Shown: one piece after another, positions 16,042 through 23,234 of the stretch
Layout of the letters: every line of letters begins with the position of its first letter
How positions within the stretch are numbered: position 1 is the first letter of the stretch
Origin: Dialister sp. UBA7295
GTDB lineage: Bacteria; Bacillota; Negativicutes; Veillonellales; Dialisteraceae
Length of the DNA stretch: 31,629 bases
Direction of reading: 5' to 3'
NCBI GenBank assembly: GCA_002471975.1
Contig: DKQZ01000094.1
Span: 1-31,629, forward strand
Position numbers and translations under genes: made by a program
The notes under the pieces: generated by a model
What the model was told of the DNA's origin: nothing
Database searches by the model: none
What the model saw: the letters and a program-made list of their open reading frames with translations, nothing else

Positions 16042-17040
16042 ATGTACCCAAAACCGAAAATCGGAAATCTGACCCTGGACGGCTGGGCGCTCCTTGCCCC
16101 CATGGCCGGAGTGAGCGACCTGGCTTACCGGGTCATCGCCCGCCATATGGGCGCCGCCATGACCACGGCAGAAATGGTGAGCGCCAAAGGTCTCTATTAT
16201 AAGAATGAAAAAACAAAGGACATGCTTGCCATCGATCCCTCAGAGCATCCCGTGGCCCTCCAGCTTTTCGGAAGTGATCCGGAGATCATGGCCCTGGGAG
16301 CCAGGGAAATGGAAAAGGCAGGTCCCGACGTCATTGATATCAATATGGGCTGTCCCATGCAGAAAGTCGTGAAAAACGGGGACGGCTCGGCCCTCATGAA
16401 AAATATTCCCCTGGCCGCAGAGATCGTAAAGTCCATGGTGAAAGCAGTAAACATTCCCATCACCGTCAAAATGCGTCTCGGCTGGTCCAGGGAAACGGAA
16501 AACTGCGTAGAACTGGCAGAGGCCCTGGAAGAAGCAGGAGCTTCGGCCATCACCATCCACGGGCGGACAAGAGAAGATTTTTATACAGGAAAAGCGGACT
16601 GGAAGAAAATTGCCGAAGTGGTGAGGGCTGTCAAAATCCCGGTCATAGGAAACGGGGATGTCACAGACGGCCCTTCGGCCAGAGCTTTGATGGAAGAAAC
16701 GGGCTGCGCTGCCGTGGCCATCGGACGGGCCGCCTGGGGAAATCCCTGGATTTTCAAAGAAGTGGACACGTACCTTGCAACGGGAGAAATCCTTCCCCCG
16801 CCCACCTGGGAAATGAGGCTTGCCATGAGCCGGAAACACCTTCACGGCCTTGTCCTTGAAAAGGGAGAAAACCGGGCCATCCGGGAAATGCGGGCCCATG
16901 CGAGCCGCTATTTCCATGGCCTTCCCGAGGCCGCAGCCCTCCGGAGGGAAATCATGAAAGCTCTGACGGAAGAAGAATACAACCGGACCCTCAATGCCTA
17001 TGAAGCGGCGAAGGGGCTCACTGAAAAAGTTCCGGAGTAA
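16042..17040 (+). CDS. dusB: tRNA-dihydrouridine synthase, DusB family
   Basis: Flavin enzyme that reduces uridines in the tRNA D-loop. The 332-residue protein has the FMN-barrel start LAPMAGVSDLAYR (about 18-30) and the catalytic Cys104 in INMGCPMQKVVKNGDGSALM. It also has VKMRLGW, the HGRTREDFYTGKADW loop and IGNGDVTDG, all typical of bacterial DusB. AGGAGG lies 6 bases before the ATG. It has its own promoter and is followed after 140 bp by the diguanylate cyclase. An 8-bp AAAGTTCC/GGAACTTT stem spans its stop but lacks a T-run. Confidence 0.94.
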   Translation: MYPKPKIGNLTLDGWALLAPMAGVSDLAYRVIARHMGAAMTTAEMVSAKGLYYKNEKTKDMLAIDPSEHPVALQLFGSDPEIMALGAREMEKAGPDVIDINMGCPMQKVVKNGDGSALMKNIPLAAEIVKSMVKAVNIPITVKMRLGWSRETENCVELAEALEEAGASAITIHGRTREDFYTGKADWKKIAEVVRAVKIPVIGNGDVTDGPSARALMEETGCAAVAIGRAAWGNPWIFKEVDTYLATGEILPPPTWEMRLAMSRKHLHGLVLEKGENRAIREMRAHASRYFHGLPEAAALRREIMKALTEEEYNRTLNAYEAAKGLTEKVPE

Positions 17041-17112
17041 ATATGCATCTCAGGAACTTTGGACCCGGGAAGAAACGGTCCTGCGGTATATTTTGTAATG
17101 CGTTATCAGCTG

Positions 17113-17142
17113 TTGAAATTGACCCGTCAAAAAGTGTAAAAT
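17113..17142 (+). promoter_or_regulatory. Promoter of the GGDEF gene
   Basis: TTGAAA (17113-17118), an 18-bp spacer and TAAAAT (17137-17142). An overlapping TTGACC at 17119-17124 gives a weaker alternative. Confidence 0.5.
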
Positions 17143-17180
17143 GTAGTTATCTATCGAATTGATTCCCGGGAGGTGAAAGA

Positions 17181-18029
17181 TTGAAGAAACTTCTGAACCT
17201 GAAACTGAATATATGCCAGCGGATCCTTCTCGCGGCCCTGCTGACCCTGATCGCAATTCCCCTGGTTTATTTCCTTAAAATTCCCAATCCGAACCTGATT
17301 CTCTTTCTGGTGCTGAACATATCCCTGGTCATCACCGGTTTCCCGGGCGGCATGGTCAGTGCCATCCTGGTCATGGCCTATTCCTGCTTCTTCTTTTCCA
17401 CGGGCCATGATTTCGTTACTTTCAAGCCGATCAACCTGCAGAAAGTCATGGTCACGGCCGTCTGCATCGTCCTGGATATCGTCCTTCTGGGGACCATGTA
17501 TCAGGAGTCGCGAAAGACGCTGAAACAGAAGAACGAACTTCTGGAAGAGGCTCTGGGACGGGATGAACTCACCCATATCAAAAACCGGAGGGCTTTCCGG
17601 GATTTCTTCGAAACCCTGCCGGGCCATAAAATCTTTCTCTGCTACCTGGATATTGACCATTTCAAGCGGTTTAACGATGATTACAGCCATGAAACGGGAG
17701 ACGCGGTGCTGAAGATTTTTGCCAATACCCTCATTTCCTGGTTCGGCTATGACCACTGTTTCCGAGTCTCCGGCGATGAATTCGTCATTGCCATTCCCTT
17801 TACGTCCATGGAGGATTTCCAGGACAAAGACAGGCAGGCCAGGGAAGCTCTCCGGAAAATCACCATGGACGGAAAACAGTTTGCCATTACCGGTTCCTGC
17901 GGCTGCATCATCGGCACGCCTGAAAATGCGGAAGACGTCCGCTCCATGCTCCGCCAGGCGGACAAAGCGCTGCACGAGGCCAAAGAGGGCGGTCGGGACA
18001 GGATTTCCATTCAACAATTTGAAAAATAA
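17181..18029 (+). CDS. Membrane-anchored GGDEF-domain protein (probable diguanylate cyclase)
   Basis: The 282-residue protein has a hydrophobic N-terminus with about four membrane segments (roughly 13-32, 37-53, 57-73 and 88-106), a short coiled linker (108-125) and a GGDEF domain. The domain shows DELTHIKNRRAF, DIDHFKRFND (157-166) and the active-site signature as SGDEF (197-201) instead of GGDEF. SGDEF is known to be active in some cyclases, so c-di-GMP synthesis is likely but unproven. No RxxD inhibitory site is seen five residues before it. The TTG start is chosen for the GGGAGGTG upstream. It is a single gene with its own promoter and terminator. Confidence 0.85.
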   Translation: MKKLLNLKLNICQRILLAALLTLIAIPLVYFLKIPNPNLILFLVLNISLVITGFPGGMVSAILVMAYSCFFFSTGHDFVTFKPINLQKVMVTAVCIVLDIVLLGTMYQESRKTLKQKNELLEEALGRDELTHIKNRRAFRDFFETLPGHKIFLCYLDIDHFKRFNDDYSHETGDAVLKIFANTLISWFGYDHCFRVSGDEFVIAIPFTSMEDFQDKDRQAREALRKITMDGKQFAITGSCGCIIGTPENAEDVRSMLRQADKALHEAKEGGRDRISIQQFEK

Positions 18030-18058
18030 AAGAGTCTCCCCTGCGGAGGCTCTTTTTT
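18028..18058 (+). terminator. Terminator of the GGDEF gene
   Basis: AAAGAG-CTCC pairs with GGAG-CTCTTT around a five-base loop, with single mismatched bases, followed by a T-run to about 18059. It begins within the stop codon region. Confidence 0.8.
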
Positions 18059-18128
18059 TATTGGAAATAAGGGACACTGATGGAGAGGGTACGATCATTA
18101 CATATATGTGGAATTGCCGAAGGTATAA

Positions 18129-18231
18129 AGTTATCAGTTCGTAGTTATCAGTGAATGTATAAATTATATATAAAAAGGCCGCCTCTTCCATTTAAAGGCC
18201 CACCACAACTGATAACTGAGAACTGATAACT
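18129..18231. repeat. Inverted heptamer element 1
   Basis: Two 24-base arms, AGTTATC AGTTCGT AGTTATC AGT (18129-18152) and its near-complement (18208-18231; 22 of 24 match), enclose a 55-bp core with two GGCC motifs. Each arm is three 7-base units plus AGT. The rest of the 300-bp gap to the next gene (18232-18329) shows nothing else. Confidence 0.75.
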
Positions 18232-18329
18232 ATTTTTCATATGCTTTTAAAGAAAGTATACCGTTCGGAGCCCCCTGCCCGGTAACGGGAAATTCACGAT
18301 ATATTCAGCCCTGTCCGGGGTCAGAATCA

Positions 18330-19679
18330 TCATGACTTTTCCGGAAGCTTACCATATTTCTTCAAAAACGTTTTGAAAAATATGACCGGTTTGTCCAGCT
18401 GGTCCACGGGCATTTTCTCATCCACCTGATGGGCTTCGCCCCATTTTTCTGTCTTTACCCTTCCGGTGAAACGGAAAATATGGTCACAGACGTCCGAGTA
18501 ATTTCTGGAATCCGTACCGCCCAGCATGAGGTTCGGCGCCACGATGGTCTCTTTGCCGTAGAGTTCATGAATGGTATCGGAAAGGAGATCGTAGATTTCT
18601 CCCTCCGCCTCCCCGGCAGGACGGGGATTTTCTCCGTAGGTGACTTTTACCTGCACGCCGCAGGGCATGATGGATTCCAGATATTTCTTCACCGATTCCA
18701 CCGTATCTCCCTGGAGGATCCGGACCGACATGGTAGCTTCCGCATGGGAAGGAAGGACGTTGGCCTGGGCAGCTCCTTCTGCCATGGTGACGGCAAAAGT
18801 GGTATGAAGGAGGGCATCCAGGATCCTGTCATTTTCAGCGATCTTCGTGAGCTCTTTCCAGTGCTTTTTCGGATGAGAAAAGATTTCCTTTTCCTTTCCT
18901 TCTTTGAGAGGCGAAAGGGCTTTCAGATGGGCTTTGGCAAGGGGCGTCAGGCGATAGGGCATGGGATGAGACTCCACGGCTGACATGGCCCGGGCCACGT
19001 CGCCCAGGACCGCGCCTTTTCCCGGTTTCGAAGCATGGCCTCCCGTACCGTCCTTATAGAGCACGAATTCATTGGGCGCCTTTTCTGCCAGACCGATGAG
19101 GGCGAGGAGTTTTCCCTCCCTCGTCGCATCCACATTTCCTCCCTCATCGAAAATGCAGGCCGGACGGATGCCATGATCTTTCAGGTATTTCGCGGCCAGA
19201 ACGGAGCCCTTTTTGTCCGGGCTGCACTGCACTTCTTCATTGTGGCCGAAGGAAAGATACATATCAAAGGAAGGTCTGAAATCTTCCTCCAAAAGTTCTT
19301 CCACTGCATCCAGTTCGGTGGAAAGGACGGATTTGCAGTCTTCCGAACCCCTTCCCCAGACAGCGCCTTCCGCGAAATCTCCGGAAAAAGGTCCATGGCT
19401 CCACTGCTCAATATGCCCCGCCGGCACCACATCCTGATGGGCCATGAGGAGGATCGGAGCTTTGAGGGGATTTTCACTTTTCCAGTGAAAGAGAAGGGAG
19501 GCTTTTCCTATTTCTACCAGTTCCATTTTTTCAAAAATGAGGGGCCAGGTTTCCTTCATATAGTCATGAAGCTTCTCAAACTGACTCCAGTCCGTATGCT
19601 CATCATTGACCGAGGATACGGTTGGAATCCGCACCAGCCCCTGCAAATGAGCCATGTATTTCTCTATTTTCTCATCCAT
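18330..19679 (-). CDS. M20-family metallopeptidase (carboxypeptidase-like)
   Basis: A probable cytoplasmic zinc peptidase or amidohydrolase of the M20/M28 superfamily, 449 residues. Metal-site motifs: HQDVVP (His81, Asp83), Asp114 in GRGSEDCKS, the Glu pair in GHNEEV (148-149), FDEGG (178-182) and a C-terminal His in GEAHQVDE. The family's usual Asp-Asp-Lys is Asp-Cys-Lys here. GGHASKPG marks the dimerisation lid. Its closest general type is the Gly-Xaa carboxypeptidase/PM20D1 branch; the substrate is unknown. It has AAGGAGGGA before the ATG. A terminator hairpin lies only 28 bp upstream of the start and no promoter is evident between them. Confidence 0.88.
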   Translation of the reverse strand: MDEKIEKYMAHLQGLVRIPTVSSVNDEHTDWSQFEKLHDYMKETWPLIFEKMELVEIGKASLLFHWKSENPLKAPILLMAHQDVVPAGHIEQWSHGPFSGDFAEGAVWGRGSEDCKSVLSTELDAVEELLEEDFRPSFDMYLSFGHNEEVQCSPDKKGSVLAAKYLKDHGIRPACIFDEGGNVDATREGKLLALIGLAEKAPNEFVLYKDGTGGHASKPGKGAVLGDVARAMSAVESHPMPYRLTPLAKAHLKALSPLKEGKEKEIFSHPKKHWKELTKIAENDRILDALLHTTFAVTMAEGAAQANVLPSHAEATMSVRILQGDTVESVKKYLESIMPCGVQVKVTYGENPRPAGEAEGEIYDLLSDTIHELYGKETIVAPNLMLGGTDSRNYSDVCDHIFRFTGRVKTEKWGEAHQVDEKMPVDQLDKPVIFFKTFLKKYGKLPEKS

Positions 19680-19706
19680 AGGAATCCCTCCTTATATAAA
19701 GAAAAG

Positions 19707-19738
19707 AAAAAGAGGCATTACAGGAAATGCCTCTTTTT
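19707..19738 (-). terminator. Terminator between binding-protein gene and M20 gene
   Basis: A perfect 13-bp stem, AAAAAGAGGCATT (19707-19719) with its complement (19726-19738), and a six-base loop. It has T-runs in both directions. It ends the transcript of the binding protein, or, since it sits right before the M20 ribosome-binding site, it could control that gene. Confidence 0.85.
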
Positions 19739-19826
19739 GAAATTTTACTGAATTTCGCCCGGATCCTCTGCCCGATTGCAGCTCAGGGCTAACAGATTCC
19801 GAAGAATGATTCACACTTCGTGCGCC

Positions 19827-19903
19827 CGGACCACGGACCACGATTCTGCACCTGAGAACAAAATCCCGAATCACGAATCACGACTCAGCACTCATGACTC
19901 AAA
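19827..19903. repeat. Degenerate heptamer array
   Basis: Eleven consecutive 7-base units stay in phase: two CGGACCA, CGATTCT, GCACCTG, AGAACAA, AATCCCG, two AATCACG, ACTCAGC, ACTCATG and ACTCAAA. Adjacent units resemble each other, while the sequence drifts along the array. Confidence 0.55.
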
Positions 19904-19925
19904 ACCTGCCCGGGCTGCCTGAGCC

Positions 19926-20798
19926 TTACTTCTTCGCATCCTTCAGCTGTTCGAAGAGGTCCCGTTTGTACCATTTTTCGGAAATCTTCTTCAGGGTGCC
20001 GTCTTTGGACAGTTTATCGAGGGCTGCATCGATTTCTTCAGCCAGTTTCTTTTCGTTCTTGTTGACGATAACGACAGTCGGGTTCACGGTAATCGGTTTT
20101 TCCAGCGGAACCACTTCGAACTGCATGGCTTTGCCGATATCTTCCACGCCCAGGTTGTTCGGGTAAACGAGGGCATCATACTGACCGCTCTTCAGGGATG
20201 CGATGCGTTCTGCCGGGGTCAGGCCGTCCTGTACGGGAATTTCCTTCAGGATATTGTCATGAGCCGCATTCCAGTCCACCAGGACTTTATAGGTGCCGCC
20301 GTTTGGAGTATTCGGGACCAGTTTCAGTCCAGCCTTGGCCACGTCATCCATGCTCTTGTACTTGGCCGCATTTTCTTTGGACATGTAAACCATGAGGGAA
20401 GATACGCCGATCGGAGTTTTCGGTACGATATAATCCTTTTCACGGCGGGGCGTCTTATAGTAGCCGCCGGATGCCACTTTGGCATCTCCCGATTCCATCA
20501 TGACGTCCTGGGTTTCCGGCGGAACGGCCTGGATATCCAGGGTGTAGTCCTTCAGATTCTTATTGACCTCCTGCCAGATATCATATTCATAGCCCTGAAG
20601 CTTGCCGTTTTCATCAGCCCAGGAGAGCGGTCTTTCCGTAGAAGAAAGGACAAGTTTCACAGAAGTCTTGCCGGATGCAGCTGCTGAAGAAGCAGCTTTG
20701 GAAGCAGCCGGTTTGGAGTCTCCGCCGCAGCCTGCAAAAATGCCTGCAGCCAGAAGAGATGCCAGTGCGATGGATGCGATTTTCATTGATTTTTTCAT
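19926..20798 (-). CDS. Amino-acid-binding lipoprotein (family 3), likely cystine/cysteine
   Basis: Extracellular receptor of an ABC importer, 290 residues. The lipoprotein signal ends FAGC with Cys24, then an Ala/Ser-rich tether. The fold shows the family-3 hallmarks: LSWADENGKLQGYEYDIWQEV near the N-terminus, the APPE-like VPPETQDVMMESGDAKVASGGYY, and a C-terminal GTLKKISEKWYKRDLF. The ATG at 20798 is chosen for AAGGGGG upstream; a longer frame lies inside the T-box leader. The leader's TGC specifier suggests cysteine or cystine as substrate (inference). No permease or ATPase gene is adjacent, so it must work with subunits encoded elsewhere. Confidence 0.9.
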   Translation of the reverse strand: MKKSMKIASIALASLLAAGIFAGCGGDSKPAASKAASSAAASGKTSVKLVLSSTERPLSWADENGKLQGYEYDIWQEVNKNLKDYTLDIQAVPPETQDVMMESGDAKVASGGYYKTPRREKDYIVPKTPIGVSSLMVYMSKENAAKYKSMDDVAKAGLKLVPNTPNGGTYKVLVDWNAAHDNILKEIPVQDGLTPAERIASLKSGQYDALVYPNNLGVEDIGKAMQFEVVPLEKPITVNPTVVIVNKNEKKLAEEIDAALDKLSKDGTLKKISEKWYKRDLFEQLKDAKK

Positions 20799-20819
20799 GG
20801 TGTTTCCCCCTTGAAATAT

Positions 20820-21070
20820 AAAATGCCGCTCATCCAATCCAGGACGAGCGGCACGTGGTTCCACCTGATTTTCCCCGGCCGTCACCGGCCGAAGCTCTGC
20901 GGGTTCTCAAAAACCCCTGCCCTGTATCGGGAGCCCCCGGGAAAGCCTACTTCCTTCAGCCTTCCGGACTCGGAAATGCACTTCATCATCCTCCCCGTGT
21001 CCGCTTTCACTCTCCGGACTCGCTTGGCCGCTTCGGTATGACTACTCTTTTCGTCATTGTCAGTATGTAT
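20820..21070 (-). promoter_or_regulatory. T-box riboswitch, cysteine-specific (binding-protein gene)
   Basis: A full T-box leader. Stem I begins GAAAAGAGTA and carries a specifier loop with GAAG-TGC-A, the TGC (Cys) being complementary to 20978-20980. The T-box core AGGTGGAACCACG is at 20854-20866. A terminator follows: TGCCGCTCGTCC (20853-20842) with GGATGAGCGGCA (20835-20824), then TTTTAT. The TGGA in the core would pair with a tRNA ending UCCA, and U73 is the usual discriminator of tRNA-Cys (also tRNA-Gly). Uncharged tRNA-Cys should thus allow read-through into the binding protein. Confidence 0.88.
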
Positions 21071-21076
21071 ATGATT

Positions 21077-21105
21077 AAAATAGCACGGGTGAATTGTATT
21101 GTCAA
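21077..21105 (-). promoter_or_regulatory. Promoter of the first T-box transcript
   Basis: TTGACA (complement at 21100-21105), a 17-bp spacer and TATTTT (21077-21082) on the minus strand, placing the start near 21070. Confidence 0.7.
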
Positions 21106-21125
21106 TGAAATATTTCAAAGAAATA

Positions 21126-22169
21126 CTACTCCCCCAGTCCCTCCCGGACGAGCCACTCCCCCAGAAGGTCCGCAATTTCCTCATTATTTTTATCTTCAAA
21201 AAGGAAATGGGTATTTCCATAAATCCCAACGTCCGGCAGGCGGAGGACTTTCGCACGTCCTCCCCTCCGATTGATGGCCTCTGCCATGAGCCTTGCCGAT
21301 TGGAGCCTGACCCGCCAGTTGTCCTCTCCCCCATAAGGAGAAGGCGCATCGGGGATATGGTCCCCGAAAACCATGAGGATTGGAATCTGCGTCAGCTTTC
21401 TGAAATCCCCCTCCGGAACTTCGACTCCCTTCAGTGCGCCAAAGGGACTGGAAGACTCCATGGGCGGCGGCACTTCCCCTTTTGGAAATACGAACCCCAC
21501 CCCCGGCTCCAGGGCAATGATGCCTTTGACATCCGGATTTTTCATGGCCGTAAACCAGCCCGGCGAGCCTCCCTGGGAATGGGTGATGAGCACCGTACTT
21601 CCTGCCCGGCTCACTGCTTCTGAAAGGGCATCGGAAACGAGGGATGCGTCGAAATCCCCCGTATTGGGCGTCACCTTTCGCCAGAACTGATCCTCCGCCT
21701 CTTTCCCTTCGGGAAACTGAACGTCCGGGAAACGATCCGGATAATGACCGATGCGGAAAATATCGAACCACAGCGCTTCATCGCCTTTCGGGACAATCGC
21801 CTCCCGCACTCCGGATGAACCGGCCCGGCCCCTGCGGGGCTGGTCGAAAAGATACACCGGATATCCTTTTCGGAGGAAAAGGGTCTGAAAACCTTCCCGT
21901 CCGTCAGGCGTGGTCTCGAAGGACGCCCCGCTCTGGCCGGCCCCGTGAAGGAAAAGAAGGGAAATTTTCTTCGGATGGAGAGGAATCTGATAAAAAACGT
22001 ACCCATGGTCCACATGCTTTTCCTGGCCCTCGGGATTCAAAGGATGATTTCCATCATAGGTTCCTTCCTCTTTCATGATTCTCCCGCCGGCTGCAAAGCT
22101 TCCCTGGGCGGCAATGGTGATGGGCTTCTTCCATGGTTTGATGGATATCGTCTGAAAGGACCTCCTCAT
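21126..22169 (-). CDS. Alpha/beta-fold hydrolase (esterase-like)
   Basis: A serine hydrolase of about 347 residues. Visible are the oxyanion-hole motif FLHGAGQSG, the nucleophile elbow THSQGG (Ser about 198), a Glu in IIALEPG as possible acid, and His in GNTHFLF. The DQPRRGRAGSSG segment and an N-terminal GSFAAGG before a FYQIP strand resemble a group of uncharacterised bacterial esterases; the substrate is unknown. No signal peptide is clear. The start is doubtful. The first ATG (22169) lies immediately before, not after, a perfect AGGAGG, and no ATG, GTG or TTG follows that site at normal distance; an ACG is 9 bases downstream. It stands between the two T-box units, apparently as its own gene. 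Confidence 0.82.
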   Translation of the reverse strand: MRRSFQTISIKPWKKPITIAAQGSFAAGGRIMKEEGTYDGNHPLNPEGQEKHVDHGYVFYQIPLHPKKISLLFLHGAGQSGASFETTPDGREGFQTLFLRKGYPVYLFDQPRRGRAGSSGVREAIVPKGDEALWFDIFRIGHYPDRFPDVQFPEGKEAEDQFWRKVTPNTGDFDASLVSDALSEAVSRAGSTVLITHSQGGSPGWFTAMKNPDVKGIIALEPGVGFVFPKGEVPPPMESSSPFGALKGVEVPEGDFRKLTQIPILMVFGDHIPDAPSPYGGEDNWRVRLQSARLMAEAINRRGGRAKVLRLPDVGIYGNTHFLFEDKNNEEIADLLGEWLVREGLGE

Positions 22170-22257
22170 AATAAAAGCCAATCATGTCCATTTTTCAGGT
22201 ACAAATGAAGGGAATGTACAAAAATAAAAATCATCATTTAAAAACTTTAGGGAAAAT

Positions 22258-22433
22258 AGTTATCGGTTATCAGTTATCAGTTATCAGTGTCGGATGCCGC
22301 CTTTTTATAGGAGAAGCGGCTCTTTTATTTAAGAATTTATACATTTCCATGAGAATTGTGTATAAAAATGGCCCGCCATCCAATTTAATGCGGGCCTCTT
22401 TCACTGATCACTATGAACTGAGAACTGATCACT
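22258..22433. repeat. Inverted heptamer element 2
   Basis: The left arm 22258-22288 is AGTTATC GGTTATC AGTTATC AGTTATC AGT. The right arm 22403-22433, read in complement, is AGTGATC AGTTCTC AGTTCAT AGTGATC AGT. Both are four heptamers plus AGT, 31 bases. The 114-bp core has two GC-rich hairpins, GCCGC/GCGGC and GGCCCGC/GCGGGCC. The part next to the right arm (TATAAAAATGGCC, then CCATCCAATTTAA) resembles the core of element 1. Confidence 0.75.
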
Positions 22434-22493
22434 TTATAAATTTCAGTAATTCAAGTTTGTGTAATTATCGTACAGCCCCATAAGGATCAAAAT

Positions 22494-22523
22494 ATGCCCG
22501 GCGGGCGCATAGCCCGCCGGCAT
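22494..22523 (-). terminator. Hairpin ending the small T-box transcript
   Basis: ATGCCGGCGGGC (22523-22512) pairs with GCCCGCCGGGCAT (22506-22494) with one bulged C and a five-base loop, then ATATTTTG on the minus strand. The 130 bp between it and the small gene also fold (a CCGC-GAAA-GCGG tetraloop stem), but no gene is supported there. Confidence 0.6.
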
Positions 22524-22657
22524 GGGGGATGCAGGTCTCCATGGATCCTGCTCCAACCTTTTCTGCTCAGAGTCATCGATTGCCGTCGGATGGAGCCTTG
22601 CGTGCCCCGCCTGCCGCTTTCGCGGGGGCTTTCTCCGATCTCTGTCAGTCATTACCC

Positions 22658-22768
22658 TTATTTCTTATAAAACTGATGGAAAGCAGGAGCGGAAATACCG
22701 ATGAAAAGGAGGCAGCCCGCCAGACCCCATTTCAGTTCATCCAGTTCTTTTGCAATCAGCTTGCCCAT
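22658..22768 (-). CDS. Small membrane peptide under T-box control
   Basis: A 36-residue product (38 if the ATG six bases earlier is used). It has a charged amphipathic start, MGKLIAKELDELK, one hydrophobic segment (WGLAGCLLFIGISAPAF, about 14-30) containing a Cys, and a basic end FYKK. AAAGGA lies 8 bases before the ATG at 22768. It directly follows the terminator of a T-box leader, so its expression should respond to uncharged tRNA-Cys. I do not recognise a family. A small subunit of an amino-acid transporter is one possibility, by analogy with other single-helix transporter subunits; a remnant left after loss of a larger gene is another. Confidence 0.55.
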   Translation of the reverse strand: MGKLIAKELDELKWGLAGCLLFIGISAPAFHQFYKK

Positions 22769-22796
22769 GTTCATCGTCCTTTCTTCTTAAGAAAAT

Positions 22797-23052
22797 CAAA
22801 AAGCTCTCATCCCCATAGGGACGAGAGCTAAGCTTCGTGTTTCCACCCAATTTCATGTATCTGTCGCCAGATTACACCTTGTAAGGTTCTATCAAACCCT
22901 GACTCTGTATCGGGAGTTCCCGGAGAGACCTACTGTCGTTTCAACCTCTCAAACTCGGAAATGCACTTCAGCACCGTATCCGTGTCCGCTTTCACTCTCC
23001 GGACTCGCTTGGCCGTCATCAGGATGCTTACTCTTTTCTTCATCGTTTTGTT
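22797..23052 (-). promoter_or_regulatory. T-box riboswitch, cysteine-specific (small membrane peptide)
   Basis: A second full T-box leader. Stem I has GAAAAGAGTA, and the specifier loop has GAAG-TGC-A (TGC complementary to 22963-22965). The core GGGTGGAAACACG is at 22836-22848. The terminator AGCTCTCGTCCC (22829-22818) with GGGATGAGAGCT (22813-22802) is followed by four to five T's. It shares an uninterrupted 36-base apical stretch with the first T-box (22980-23015 and 20995-21030). TGGA in the core again matches a U73 discriminator, supporting tRNA-Cys. Confidence 0.88.
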
Positions 23053-23058
23053 GTGAAT

Positions 23059-23087
23059 ACTTTAGCATGATTGAAACAATATGTCAA
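23059..23087 (-). promoter_or_regulatory. Promoter of the second T-box transcript
   Basis: TTGACA (complement at 23082-23087), a 17-bp spacer and TAAAGT (23059-23064) on the minus strand. Confidence 0.7.
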
Positions 23088-23192
23088 GACAGAAAATTAT
23101 TTTTTCTGCTCATGGTTTCCGGAAAAATTTTCTTTTCGGAAACCGTTTCACCTGTCTTCCCCGGTAGATCTATCAGCATATAGATGCAAATG

Positions 23193-23224
23193 AAAAGAAC
23201 TCCTTTGGGAAAAGGAGTTCTTTT
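23193..23224 (-). terminator. Terminator of ftsH
   Basis: A perfect 14-bp stem, AAAAGAACTCCTTT (23193-23206) with its complement (23211-23224), and a four-base loop. The stem's own T-rich arm supplies the T-run. It is 11 bp after the ftsH stop. Confidence 0.9.
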
Positions 23225-23234
23225 GTTTCTTTCA

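Noticed and set aside
22443..22652. 69-codon minus-strand frame after the small T-box gene
   Set aside because: It crosses the strong hairpin at 22494-22523 and has low-complexity, non-protein-like composition; the GGG before its ATG is too close.
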